Below the pieces are notes generated by a model, which made no database searches, was not told the origin of the DNA, and saw only the letters and a list, made by a program, of their open reading frames with translations. This document shows positions 15,697 to 24,732 of a DNA stretch of 48,028 nt, piece by piece. Each line of letters opens with the position of its first letter. The stretch's first letter is position 1. A program made the translations under genes and the position numbers. The stretch comes from a virus. The stretch spans positions 1 to 48,028 of IMG/VR virus record IMGVR_UViG_3300042398_000572; one strand, 5' to 3'.

Positions 15697-17922
15697 TTAT
15701 GCCGTCCTTATCCACAATTTAACAGATGACACTGTTTCTTTAGTTGCTTGTATTGTTGCACCAGAAAATGTTCCACTGAAATTCCCCGAGAATGCTCTGG
15801 AATAATTTCCTGTATAATTTGCTGGTCCATTATATAGTCCGTCGTAGTTTCTGCTACCAGAGTAGTTTACTGCTCCACCATAACTTCCGGTGTAGTTACC
15901 TTCATAGTTTCTAGAACCAGTGTAGTTTGCTGGTCCGATATAGTTTCCGGCATAGTTACCATCATAGTTTCTTGAACCAGTATAGTTTGCTCCTCCACCG
16001 TAATTTCCGGTGTAGTTACCTTCATAGTTTCTAGAACCAGCGAAGTTTGCTGGACCAAGAAAATTGGCAGTTCCAAGATAGGTGCCACCGTAGTTTCTTG
16101 AACCAGTATAGTTTGCTGGACCTACGAAGTTTCCAGTTCCAAGATAACTGCCTTCATAGTTTCTAGAACCAGTGTAGTTTGCTGGACCGCCAAAGGTTCC
16201 AGTTCCAAGATAACTGCCACCGTAGTTTCTAGAACCAGCGAAGTTTGCTGGACCAAGAAAGTTTCCGAGTCCTGCATAGGTTCCTTCATAGTTTCTAGAA
16301 CCAGAATATGGCGTTCCAGGAGCAGCATATGGTGGGCCTACATAAAAAGCAGGAATAAATCGTGGTCCAGGACCTTGTCCTGCAGGTCCGCTACCACCAC
16401 CAAGAAAAAATCCTGCTGTAAAGAATCCAGTATAGAATCCTGGACCTGAAAAGTATGGTGTCTCAAAGTAAGCTATTGTGTCGCCTGGAACGGGAACATA
16501 TAATGTAAATGGCGTGCCAGAATATCCAACAGTTCCTGAAAAATACCCTGCATATGCTTCAGCTTGGAAGTATCCAGTATATGCTGGACCTGCAGGCCCA
16601 AGATAGTTACCTTCATAGTTTCTAGAACCAGAGTAGTTTGCTGGACCTACAAAGTTTCCAGTTCCTGCATAGGTTCCTTCATAGTTTCTAGATCCAGAAT
16701 AGTTTGCTGGACCTACAAAGTTTCCTGTGCCTACGTAGGTTCCTTCATAATTTCTCGATCCAGTGTAGTTTGCTGGACCGCCAAAGGTTCCAGTTCCAAG
16801 ATAACTGCCTTCATAGTTTCTCGATCCAGTGTAGTTCTGTGGACCTACAAAGTTTCCAGTTCCTGCATAGGTTCCTTCATAGTTTCTCGATCCAGAATAC
16901 GAACCAGTAAAGTTTCCAACTCCAGCATAGTTGCCTTCGTAGTTTCTAGATCCAGAATATGACCCAAGAAAGTTTCCGAGTCCTGCATAGGTTCCTTCAT
17001 AGTTTCTTGAACCAGAATACGTCCCAGAAAAGGCTCCACCACCAAGATAGTTGCCCTCGTAGTTTCTAGAACCAGTGTAGTTTGCAGTTCCTCCATAATT
17101 ACCAGAAAAGTTACCAGTGAAATTTCCAGTAAAGTTTCCTACATAATTTTGGGGCGTCACTTCTTCGCGAGTATCCGTAAATGTGTTACCTGTTTGAATC
17201 CAAGTTCCGCCACTAGGCGCATCTGTTTGGATTTTATAGGTTCCGATACCTGTTTCGATAATTCTATTTCTGAAGACTGGGAGCATCTGCTCAATTTCTG
17301 CTTCAGTCATCTGCTTGCAGTTACCACCATTAAACACTCTTAGTGGTGTATAATCTGCTGATGGTGCTGAAGATGCAACCGTTTTCTGCCACAGATATGT
17401 TACAGTGTTTCCACCTTGCGCTGTATCTGTTAGTGTATATCTTGCAACCCAAGTTCCGCCTGATGGTGCTGTTGGTTGTAGTTTATATTGACCAGCAGTA
17501 TATGATGATTCTTCAACCATTGCATCAATACAGAGATCCATTGTGCTATCAATGTCACCGTCTGTCATTTCTTCTAGACGAGAATCCCATGCTAGTGGTC
17601 TGTTGGTAATATTTTCAGTTGCCGAAGCAGTAACTTGCTTAACATAATATGTTGTCGTAGAAACTCCACCAGTAGCAGGGTGCGTGCCAATAGATTCAGT
17701 TCTGTTAGTGTCAACAAAAGTTCCGATTGACGTACCAGAACCTGAGTTATTTGTTGTGATATTTAATTCTGCAGTGCCAGTACCATCTGTTACTGCAGCA
17801 AATTTTTCAGTGATAACATTGGCAATATAATTTTTTACCTCTGCATCGGTCATGGTCTGCAAACCGCTGATGTTTGCAGAAGTGATTGGGGACCCTGTTG
17901 CCTTGACCTTTAGAGGATTCAT
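15697..17922 (-). CDS. Repeat fibre B, paralogue of fibre A
   Basis: 741 residues. The N-terminal 260 residues align throughout with fibre A (AEVKNYIANV, AELNITTNNSGSGTSIGTF, NITNRPLAW, SGGTWVARYTLTDTAQGG, FRNRIIETGIGTYKIQ). The repeat region uses longer units of about 22 residues such as SRNYEGTYAGTGNFVGPANY. Near its middle (16330-16600) the pattern is interrupted by a Gly/Pro/Phe-rich stretch with FTLYVPVPGDTIAYFETPYF and GPGPRFIPAFYVGPP. The end matches fibre A. It lies four bases upstream of fibre A, a tandem duplication that has since diverged. It is probably a tail fibre or adhesin. Confidence 0.75.
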   Translation of the reverse strand: MNPLKVKATGSPITSANISGLQTMTDAEVKNYIANVITEKFAAVTDGTGTAELNITTNNSGSGTSIGTFVDTNRTESIGTHPATGGVSTTTYYVKQVTASATENITNRPLAWDSRLEEMTDGDIDSTMDLCIDAMVEESSYTAGQYKLQPTAPSGGTWVARYTLTDTAQGGNTVTYLWQKTVASSAPSADYTPLRVFNGGNCKQMTEAEIEQMLPVFRNRIIETGIGTYKIQTDAPSGGTWIQTGNTFTDTREEVTPQNYVGNFTGNFTGNFSGNYGGTANYTGSRNYEGNYLGGGAFSGTYSGSRNYEGTYAGLGNFLGSYSGSRNYEGNYAGVGNFTGSYSGSRNYEGTYAGTGNFVGPQNYTGSRNYEGSYLGTGTFGGPANYTGSRNYEGTYVGTGNFVGPANYSGSRNYEGTYAGTGNFVGPANYSGSRNYEGNYLGPAGPAYTGYFQAEAYAGYFSGTVGYSGTPFTLYVPVPGDTIAYFETPYFSGPGFYTGFFTAGFFLGGGSGPAGQGPGPRFIPAFYVGPPYAAPGTPYSGSRNYEGTYAGLGNFLGPANFAGSRNYGGSYLGTGTFGGPANYTGSRNYEGSYLGTGNFVGPANYTGSRNYGGTYLGTANFLGPANFAGSRNYEGNYTGNYGGGANYTGSRNYDGNYAGNYIGPANYTGSRNYEGNYTGSYGGAVNYSGSRNYDGLYNGPANYTGNYSRAFSGNFSGTFSGATIQATKETVSSVKLWIRTA
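15770..17150 (-). repeat. Tandem coding repeats of about 66 bases in fibre B
   Basis: Repeated units encode the SRNYEG-x-Y-x-G-x-NF-x-GPANY pattern. On the plus strand the phrase ttcatagtttct recurs across the region, usually followed by agaaccag or a close variant. The units are imperfect and broken by a non-repeat insert at about 16330-16600. Confidence 0.8.
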
Positions 17923-17923
17923 T

Positions 17924-18406
17924 TTAGTTTAACCTGTTACCACTCGAGTCATATACAATTAAATTAGTTACGCGATACCAATCTTGAGTATCTTGTGCAA
18001 CCAATTCAACAGAAGAGTATGGTGACAGATTAACACCAGCATTGACAGTTCCACCATCAATAACATCTGAAGTATTTGGATACACCTTAATGGTGACTGC
18101 TGTGGTGTTGATAACCGTCACAGTCAACCCAGCGGCAGCAGTCGGGAGTTTTACGCCCTGATTTGCTGTTGCTGTTGTGATCATGTTGACAGTTTTTGTC
18201 AGCGCAGTCGCGTCACCTTGGGTGGTTCCTGCTGCTGTGACTGTGCCCGCAACCGATTTGATTAGAGTTCCAGTAAGTGCGAGATCTGCAAAAGAAGGAC
18301 TGTCACCAGATTCATACTTATCTGAATTCAAATTGCTGAAGTTATCATCAACTTCAGTATTCGTCAGCGGAGTCCCCTTTACAGATCTAAGGGTAAGTGT
18401 GCTCAT
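17924..18406 (-). CDS. Small structural protein, gp10 N-terminal-like
   Basis: 160 residues. The start LRSVKGTPLTNTEVDDNFSN resembles the short N-terminal motif by which gp10-like baseplate and fibre proteins attach. The later part (TVTVINTTAVTIKVYPNTSD, DGGTVNAGVNLSPYSSVELV, QDWYRVTN) matches in style the beta domain near the N-terminus of T4 gp10. It ends in YDSSGNRLN, similar to the end of the 371-residue fibre. It is probably a virion baseplate or fibre adaptor. A late promoter lies about 70 bases upstream. Confidence 0.65.
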   Translation of the reverse strand: MSTLTLRSVKGTPLTNTEVDDNFSNLNSDKYESGDSPSFADLALTGTLIKSVAGTVTAAGTTQGDATALTKTVNMITTATANQGVKLPTAAAGLTVTVINTTAVTIKVYPNTSDVIDGGTVNAGVNLSPYSSVELVAQDTQDWYRVTNLIVYDSSGNRLN

Positions 18407-18417
18407 GCTTTATATCC

Positions 18418-18627
18418 TTATTTCTGTAGTATTTGTGTTAGTAAGTTTTTAATCTCAATCATTTCATTCTTAAGATTATTTATATCGTCTCCATATGATT
18501 CGATTTGCTTCATATGTTGTTTTCGAGACTTATATGCATGCAGAGCAGGTAGGTCATTCGAAAGTATTGCCTTCGAATGACCATCACGTTCATACTTTGT
18601 TGTATCAGTTAATTTAATTCTTGTCAT
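18418..18627 (-). CDS. Small coiled-coil protein
   Basis: 69 residues from the ATG at 18627, which follows directly after the preceding stop (TAATATG) and has an AGGTG ribosome binding site; an ATG at 18645 would lie inside the previous gene. The N-terminus (TRIKLTDTTKYERDGHSKAI) is basic. The C-terminal half (MKQIESYGDDINNLKNEMIE, then IKNLLTQILQK) is a clear heptad coiled coil. The function is unknown. It could be an oligomerisation factor for the large structural protein encoded just before it. Confidence 0.6.
   Translation of the reverse strand: MTRIKLTDTTKYERDGHSKAILSNDLPALHAYKSRKQHMKQIESYGDDINNLKNEMIEIKNLLTQILQK
18477..18484 (-). promoter_or_regulatory. Late promoter before the 160-residue structural gene
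   Basis: Exact TATAAATA on the minus strand inside the small coiled-coil gene. The predicted start near 18471 leaves about 65 bases before the ATG at 18406. It probably also serves the repeat fibres downstream. Confidence 0.6.
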
Positions 18628-18628
18628 A

Positions 18629-21600
18629 TTACACCTGTAACGCAATCGCTCTTAGTTCTCTTACGCGAGGAACAACAGAACTGTTAGACGATGTTAAAAC
18701 AACTTTAACTGCAAAAGATTTATACCCACTAAAGGTAGCACTTCCAACTGTGTATTCTAAGACACCAGCGTTTTTATTTGCAGTAGGAATTGTATACTCA
18801 TACTCAACAAATCCAGATTTTGCTGCGCTGTCAAGAGGAGAATTGGTTAAATCCAATTCAACCCAATCAAGGTCATCAAAGTTTGATGCGTCTGTTGCGT
18901 TTTGGAATCTACCATAAACTTTAACACCACATCCAGTTGGAATCTTATTGCTCAAATAAACCTTCAAATCTTCTGCGTCTTGACCATCATCAAGAACTAC
19001 GCGACGAGAGATATACTTCGATGCAGCCAAACCATTGTTTCCATCTTCATTTGTAGTGACATTATTAATGTCATTAGCAATAGCAATAATAGAACACTTT
19101 CTAGTATCAATTACTGGAGAAACCGTTGATGTTTGTGTCATCAATCCTGCTCTCACCGTAAGCGATTTATCACCGTCGAGATCTGCTTGCTCGTTTGAGT
19201 AAGAATAAACTTGTGCCTCGTATGACAATTCATATTCTTGCCCAAAATTGATTCCTTCAAAGGATGCACCACCAGCAGTTGCACCAGTTGCGGTAGGAGC
19301 AACTGACCAAGAAATTGTAGCAGGAGTATGATCAATGCAACCCATATTGGTTTCAAGAACGTTTAGTTGTTTATTTTCAACTTCAGTAATTTCTGCATAT
19401 GTTGGTCCAGTACCGACAACGTCGCCGACAGTAAATTTACCAGAGGTTACAAGGATCTTACCGACATTATAAAGCGAGTCATACTGCTTCACAAATCCTT
19501 TGTTGAGCGTAACAGTAACAACTGCACTAGAACCTGAACCGCTGGAAATTGTCAGAGTTGGGTTGCCTGTATATCCTGCTCCTGGTGCTACAACAGTTAC
19601 ATCTGTTACTGCCCCGCCAGAAATTGTGACATTAACAACACCATTGGTTGTTGCTCCACCACCTGAAAGGGTGTGTGAGATTGTTCCATTAGTATATCCA
19701 CTTCCTGGATTCGAGATATTAAACGAGAACCCATGAACAGTGTCACCTGCTTCGAAATTACCATCATAGAAAGAATCGAATTTGAGGAAGTCAACGTCCA
19801 TGTTCTTCATTACCAACGAACCAACAGTGTTGATTGCGAAGTCTGCGCGACGAAGGGTAAACTTAATATCTTCCTTCTGCCATGCTGTCCACGATCTGTT
19901 GTTCGCAGAAGTAAACAGAACACCAATATGTGGTTGTTCAGAAATTCTATTTTGAGTACCCAGTTGGTTTTCGCCAAGTTCCGAAACCCAGATATTGTAA
20001 TCTGGATTGTTACCTGCAGGGAGAAGAACAAAGCAGTATTCAGTGTTATTTTGCAGATATACTGGTGATGGGAATACGAAGGTAGTTGCTGCCGTAGCAT
20101 TTTCGCTGACGTTGACAGCACCAGGATTTAATGTTACTTCACCAAACGGAATTACCTTGTCACCTGGATAACCATTCACAACTTCACGGATCTGCAGAGT
20201 AATTGGTGCGCTCGAAGATTTAGTTCTGAAGTAAATGTCAAGATTAGTGACGTAACAACCAAATGGCATACCTTCAACATAGAAAGTTTGCGCAATAGGA
20301 TCTCGTCCGCGAGGTGTTGGCGCACATGGATTGACAGTGGTGCAAGTTGCAGGTAGTGTTATTGTTTCAATACTACCATTAATTAATCCACCAAATCCAC
20401 CCAATCCACCGATTGTAATTTCTTGCTCTTCTGTGCAGGTTGTTATTGGTTCGCACGGATTAGGAGTCGGTGCCTCTGGTTCGAAGATCTCAACAGGAGG
20501 AAGCACTGGTGGTTGTGGTGGTGCTGGCGGATCCGAAACTCCTGGTGGCGGCGGTGGCGGTGGCGGTGGCGATGGCGGAAAGACAATTGGACCACGATCG
20601 ATAATTACTGGATCTGGAGTAATATTTGTGATATTTGTATTATTGATATTTGTTACGTTGGTAACAGTGTTATCAATGTTTGTGATGTTGTTTACTGTAG
20701 TAAACGTATTATTTACTGTTGTTTGAACAGTACCAACTGTTCTATCCGCAATTCTATTCTGAGTTCTTTGTGTTTCAAATACTGATCTAGAATCAGATGT
20801 TGTATTCAATTCTATATTAGCGACTCTGGTCGAAATAACTGTGTCTTGAACATTTTGTGATAGACCATTCGCAGACCATGTTTTAGTCGATGAAGTGGTT
20901 ATAAATCCATCACGATTGAATTGGTCGTCGCACAGACGGAAGTTCTTATCGCCTGTTCTAAAGGTTCCTGATGGAATTCTGAATTGACCAACGCAGACAC
21001 CTTGAGCATTGGTGATCAGTGGATCTCCGTAATTACCATCAGCATATGATGAAAATGCAGCAGGATCTGTTGGTTTGATATCAGTAGCAGGATCGAAATC
21101 TAGTGGACGACAGTGCTCATAAACACCAATACCATCAAAGAATGGATATACTCTGGTATTTGGTTTCAATCTTTGTGCGATGAATGTGATAGTTACTGAA
21201 CGCATGAACGGAATGATCGAAGTATTAGTTACTCGAGCACCAGTTCGTTGAGTCTGTGTTTCTGGAGTTACCGAAAGCGAAACACCCTGACGAGTTTGGC
21301 GTTGTTCAATTGTCGTTGTAACAACTTGTGTCTGTTGCTGTAAGAACGTATCACCACGTAGCGTAGTATTACCTGCTACAGTTTCTGACGACTGTCCAAC
21401 TGCAGTTCTTCCAGTTACAACGTCTTGCCAATCACCCCATTGAGTTCCCCAAGCATCTGCCATGGTTTCCCATGCGTCATAGTTTCCGTCGAAGTTTACG
21501 CTAACATCTGGTTGTTGTGCGGTATCCGTCCAGTTATCAACTGGTGGATCTAGTTCCATATTTCCGATGTAATTGAATAGTAATTCGCCGACGCAATTTC

Positions 21601-24600
21601 TTGGTTTAGAGGCAAACGGATTGGATGTCATCTCAATATTGACATACGGGAGAGTGATTAGATCTCCTGTTTTATAGACATTGGTTGAATTTGCATAATC
21701 AAATGCAAGGTCAATATTTTCTAGATAGAAGAAAGGACGCATTTCTTTCTTCGATGGATCGATAGAGATGTGATATGCAGAATCGAAAACGTTACCCACG
21801 TTATGTCCTGTGAACGCATCAACAAGAATACCATTCTTAAATCTGTCGAGTCCTGCGCTGTCAGTAATCGAAAGATCGCTTGCTGCTTTTTCGAGCAGAG
21901 ACAACGAAGTATAGTATTCAAGACGGTTAATACGTTGCTCGAGAACACCAATATCGCGCATGGTGTAGCGGCGATTGTCGATAGTGCGGAATGATACACC
22001 ATAGTCTGGACGATTTACGCTCTTAGCGACATTTGGTGCAAGCGATGGATATGGAGGAATGCTGATGATTGCCAGCGACATCGCATTTTCAGGTTCTGCT
22101 GGTGTCAACGGCGCAAGCGAAGGAGTTCCGTAGATAGAACTGAAGATACCTTCAGAGTCGATGATCAGTCTGTCGGTTCTACCAAGATAATACTCAAGAT
22201 CGGTTGTGAATTGTTCAGTTGGAACAGGATTCGTGATACCAACTGCTGGTGCCGAGATAGAAGTACCTTCAGTTGGATTGGTTGTAGCACTACCAACTAC
22301 CGTAGCATTTGCCGCTGTATCAACTAATCGAACACGGAAATCTAGAGTGTCGCGAAGATCGAACGATTCACCAGTGATCGGTGATACGTAGACAGGAATA
22401 TCCTGAGTTTTAATTGTCGCCGCCGTAGCACCAGTATCATCGATCGGATAAGAATCAACAACAAAGAAAGTTCCGTCTGCTGAAGCACCGTCGTGGGTGT
22501 AGTAGTCCAACTTGATAACAAGTTTCTTGTTAACGAGAGATGGAGCAGATGGTTTCTTGATAATTTTAGCGTTACGATATTCGTTGTCGCGTTGACCGTT
22601 ATCAAGAGTGAACGAAGAAGCGATGTCAACACCAGCGGCAACTACTTCTGCATCTGTGTCAGTATTAGCGCCAATGAAGATGTTCTTAATTTGATAGACA
22701 TCAGAAAGACCAAGCGAATACGTACCACCACTTGTTGATGGGTGGGTATTTGTATTGATGATAACGTAACGGTCTTCACGAAGAACCTTAAGAACAGGTT
22801 GAGCATTAGCAGTCTGAACATTTACATAAAGTTTAACCTGCTTTGGTGCAGCGGCAAGACTTCCTGTAAGATCAATAGTGATTGATTGTGCAGAGTTCTT
22901 TGTGAAAGTTGCTTCAGCCGTAGAAAGATTAATTATAGATCCAATAGGGCGACTATCACCATCAATGGTAGCCGCTTCTTTCATCACCATAGTGAAATTG
23001 TTATTTCTGATTGTATTAGTAAACGAATCATATGGGAAAGTTTCATCACCACTTAGAGTTATGGTAACTCCACCAGTAATGCTCAATTCACCGTCGAATT
23101 CCTTGGTGTAGATAAACGAGTTATCATATACCTCATTAGGCGCAATAGTTTTTGTTGCTTTTGATGGAAGTCTGTATAGAGATCTATTGAAACTTGTTTC
23201 TTGTAAAACTGCGTTATTATTCGCATCGAGCACAACATCAGCATGCCCATCAGCCGTATCATTATAGAAGATACCGCGAACATCTTTGAAATCGCCGCTT
23301 GACATTTGAATGTCATAGAGATATAAACGATATTCTGCCGCAGCAGCACCGACAGTTCCGGATTCATATACAATCTGCCTAACACGAGCAGTACCGACTT
23401 GAGATCCTGGAGCAGATGTAGCAGAGAATGTTCCAGCGGTTACTGCGCCCGCCGCTTCGCCACGGAGACTTACGCGATCACCACCATTGAGATCCCACAG
23501 ACCGCAGAATTCATTGACTAGAATGTAGTTACCATATGCAGTGCTGATTGGCGATTCTTGAACGGAAACTGTTGTGTTTCCCTTTGGAACAACAACGTAT
23601 TCTGTTTGGAAAGTCTCGTGTTCGAAACCGCGAACATATGCTTTACCTGCTTCGAGACCAACTGCGAGTAGATCTTTACTACCACCACGTTCTGGATCAA
23701 CAGTGTTGAGTTCTCGTAAACCATTATTGCCATCTACATTAAGATGCTCTTTGATCAGAACAGGGAATTGTCTTACAGCATAGTTGCCCGATTCATCATA
23801 TGTGCGTCTTGCCAAGTTCTTGCCAAGTTCGCCGTAGATATTTGCGGTATATGTTCTCTGAATTTCACCGTTGACAATATCAACCAATTGGTTAAACGTA
23901 GAAGGAATTGTGTCGGTCGGTTCATATGCAACAAGTGTAGTTACAACTTGGTATCTATCTGCTCCTGGAGCAGCATAGTTAAAAGATCCCTGTGCAGGAT
24001 CTTGAAGAGTGCTATCATCTTCAGGTGAAACAGTATTTTCTACAACCTGAAATCCAACCTTCACAGTTGGTAGGTTTGAATACTTTGATAGTATGATTGT
24101 TTGCGCTTCGTGATTTATGAATTTCCCGTCAATATACAGAATACCATCATCGACAGTAAGCGCACAACCAAGACCCCAGTAACTGTTTGTTGGTTCTTCT
24201 TCATCATATGTATCATCTACAACAAATGTGTCACCATTCCTACCAGTATCAGTCGAAGATACAGTTAGTGTTTCACCACCATTAAAGTGGACTGCGGTAG
24301 ATTCACCATCACCGCCAGTATAACGAAGATAGAGAGTTTTTAAATTCGGTTGTTCTGCCTCGGTACCAGTTGCTACATCTAGGATTACTGCAGTCATTCC
24401 TGATGTTCCGCCTGTTACGGTATCACCAATATAGTTTACTAACGTGTCATTGTTCGCGCCTGTGTCTGCAATTTTAACGAACGCTCTATCAGAATCGAGT
24501 TTAAATTCGCATCCTTGAACGACAGAACCATTCTTAAAAACATGGTCTCCGAATCTGCCAATCTGATCTTGCAGAATGGTTTGTAGAGCAGTCAGTTCTC

Positions 24601-24718
24601 TTGCTTGGACTGCATATCCAGGTCTGAAGAGAATTCTATTGTAATTTTTTACAATCGCACCACTCAACGGGTCATAGGAATCATCATAATATGGTGAGAC
24701 ATTTAAATTCAGTGCCAT
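18629..24718 (-). CDS. Very large virion structural protein (DUF4815-type)
   Basis: 2029 residues. The N-terminus (NLNVSPYYDDSYDPLSGAIV, NYNRILFRPGYAVQARELTA, LQTILQDQIGRFGDHVFKNG) is characteristic of the DUF4815 structural proteins of marine T4-like phages. A VTGGTSG beta module lies near residue 100. At about residues 1325-1365 there is an Asn/Thr/Ile-rich stretch (TVNNTFTTVNNITNID). A polyproline hinge follows at about 1375-1410. Then come a CxxxxxC-rich segment and a DPIAQTFYVEGMPFGCYVTN domain. Two GSGY-type beta repeats lie near 1655-1720. The position after gp8 suggests it replaces T4 gp9-gp12 functions at the baseplate periphery; this is inference. A GAGAGA ribosome binding site precedes the ATG. 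Confidence 0.8.
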   Translation of the reverse strand: MALNLNVSPYYDDSYDPLSGAIVKNYNRILFRPGYAVQARELTALQTILQDQIGRFGDHVFKNGSVVQGCEFKLDSDRAFVKIADTGANNDTLVNYIGDTVTGGTSGMTAVILDVATGTEAEQPNLKTLYLRYTGGDGESTAVHFNGGETLTVSSTDTGRNGDTFVVDDTYDEEEPTNSYWGLGCALTVDDGILYIDGKFINHEAQTIILSKYSNLPTVKVGFQVVENTVSPEDDSTLQDPAQGSFNYAAPGADRYQVVTTLVAYEPTDTIPSTFNQLVDIVNGEIQRTYTANIYGELGKNLARRTYDESGNYAVRQFPVLIKEHLNVDGNNGLRELNTVDPERGGSKDLLAVGLEAGKAYVRGFEHETFQTEYVVVPKGNTTVSVQESPISTAYGNYILVNEFCGLWDLNGGDRVSLRGEAAGAVTAGTFSATSAPGSQVGTARVRQIVYESGTVGAAAAEYRLYLYDIQMSSGDFKDVRGIFYNDTADGHADVVLDANNNAVLQETSFNRSLYRLPSKATKTIAPNEVYDNSFIYTKEFDGELSITGGVTITLSGDETFPYDSFTNTIRNNNFTMVMKEAATIDGDSRPIGSIINLSTAEATFTKNSAQSITIDLTGSLAAAPKQVKLYVNVQTANAQPVLKVLREDRYVIINTNTHPSTSGGTYSLGLSDVYQIKNIFIGANTDTDAEVVAAGVDIASSFTLDNGQRDNEYRNAKIIKKPSAPSLVNKKLVIKLDYYTHDGASADGTFFVVDSYPIDDTGATAATIKTQDIPVYVSPITGESFDLRDTLDFRVRLVDTAANATVVGSATTNPTEGTSISAPAVGITNPVPTEQFTTDLEYYLGRTDRLIIDSEGIFSSIYGTPSLAPLTPAEPENAMSLAIISIPPYPSLAPNVAKSVNRPDYGVSFRTIDNRRYTMRDIGVLEQRINRLEYYTSLSLLEKAASDLSITDSAGLDRFKNGILVDAFTGHNVGNVFDSAYHISIDPSKKEMRPFFYLENIDLAFDYANSTNVYKTGDLITLPYVNIEMTSNPFASKPRNCVGELLFNYIGNMELDPPVDNWTDTAQQPDVSVNFDGNYDAWETMADAWGTQWGDWQDVVTGRTAVGQSSETVAGNTTLRGDTFLQQQTQVVTTTIEQRQTRQGVSLSVTPETQTQRTGARVTNTSIIPFMRSVTITFIAQRLKPNTRVYPFFDGIGVYEHCRPLDFDPATDIKPTDPAAFSSYADGNYGDPLITNAQGVCVGQFRIPSGTFRTGDKNFRLCDDQFNRDGFITTSSTKTWSANGLSQNVQDTVISTRVANIELNTTSDSRSVFETQRTQNRIADRTVGTVQTTVNNTFTTVNNITNIDNTVTNVTNINNTNITNITPDPVIIDRGPIVFPPSPPPPPPPPPGVSDPPAPPQPPVLPPVEIFEPEAPTPNPCEPITTCTEEQEITIGGLGGFGGLINGSIETITLPATCTTVNPCAPTPRGRDPIAQTFYVEGMPFGCYVTNLDIYFRTKSSSAPITLQIREVVNGYPGDKVIPFGEVTLNPGAVNVSENATAATTFVFPSPVYLQNNTEYCFVLLPAGNNPDYNIWVSELGENQLGTQNRISEQPHIGVLFTSANNRSWTAWQKEDIKFTLRRADFAINTVGSLVMKNMDVDFLKFDSFYDGNFEAGDTVHGFSFNISNPGSGYTNGTISHTLSGGGATTNGVVNVTISGGAVTDVTVVAPGAGYTGNPTLTISSGSGSSAVVTVTLNKGFVKQYDSLYNVGKILVTSGKFTVGDVVGTGPTYAEITEVENKQLNVLETNMGCIDHTPATISWSVAPTATGATAGGASFEGINFGQEYELSYEAQVYSYSNEQADLDGDKSLTVRAGLMTQTSTVSPVIDTRKCSIIAIANDINNVTTNEDGNNGLAASKYISRRVVLDDGQDAEDLKVYLSNKIPTGCGVKVYGRFQNATDASNFDDLDWVELDLTNSPLDSAAKSGFVEYEYTIPTANKNAGVLEYTVGSATFSGYKSFAVKVVLTSSNSSVVPRVRELRAIALQV

Positions 24719-24732
24719 GTTTTATTTCTCTC

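Noticed and set aside
16564-16962. 132-codon plus-strand frame with regular Ser/Ile/Val repeats
   Set aside because: It reflects the tandem repeats of fibre B read on the wrong strand.
13880-17150. Possible CRISPR array or intergenic tandem repeat
   Set aside because: Repeats are in frame with a long coding sequence, have no fixed spacer length and encode a regular peptide pattern.
20331-20785. Plus-strand frames rich in Gly or Trp/Arg near 20.5 kb
   Set aside because: Antisense of the polyproline hinge of the 2029-residue protein (GGC and TGG runs); no start signals.
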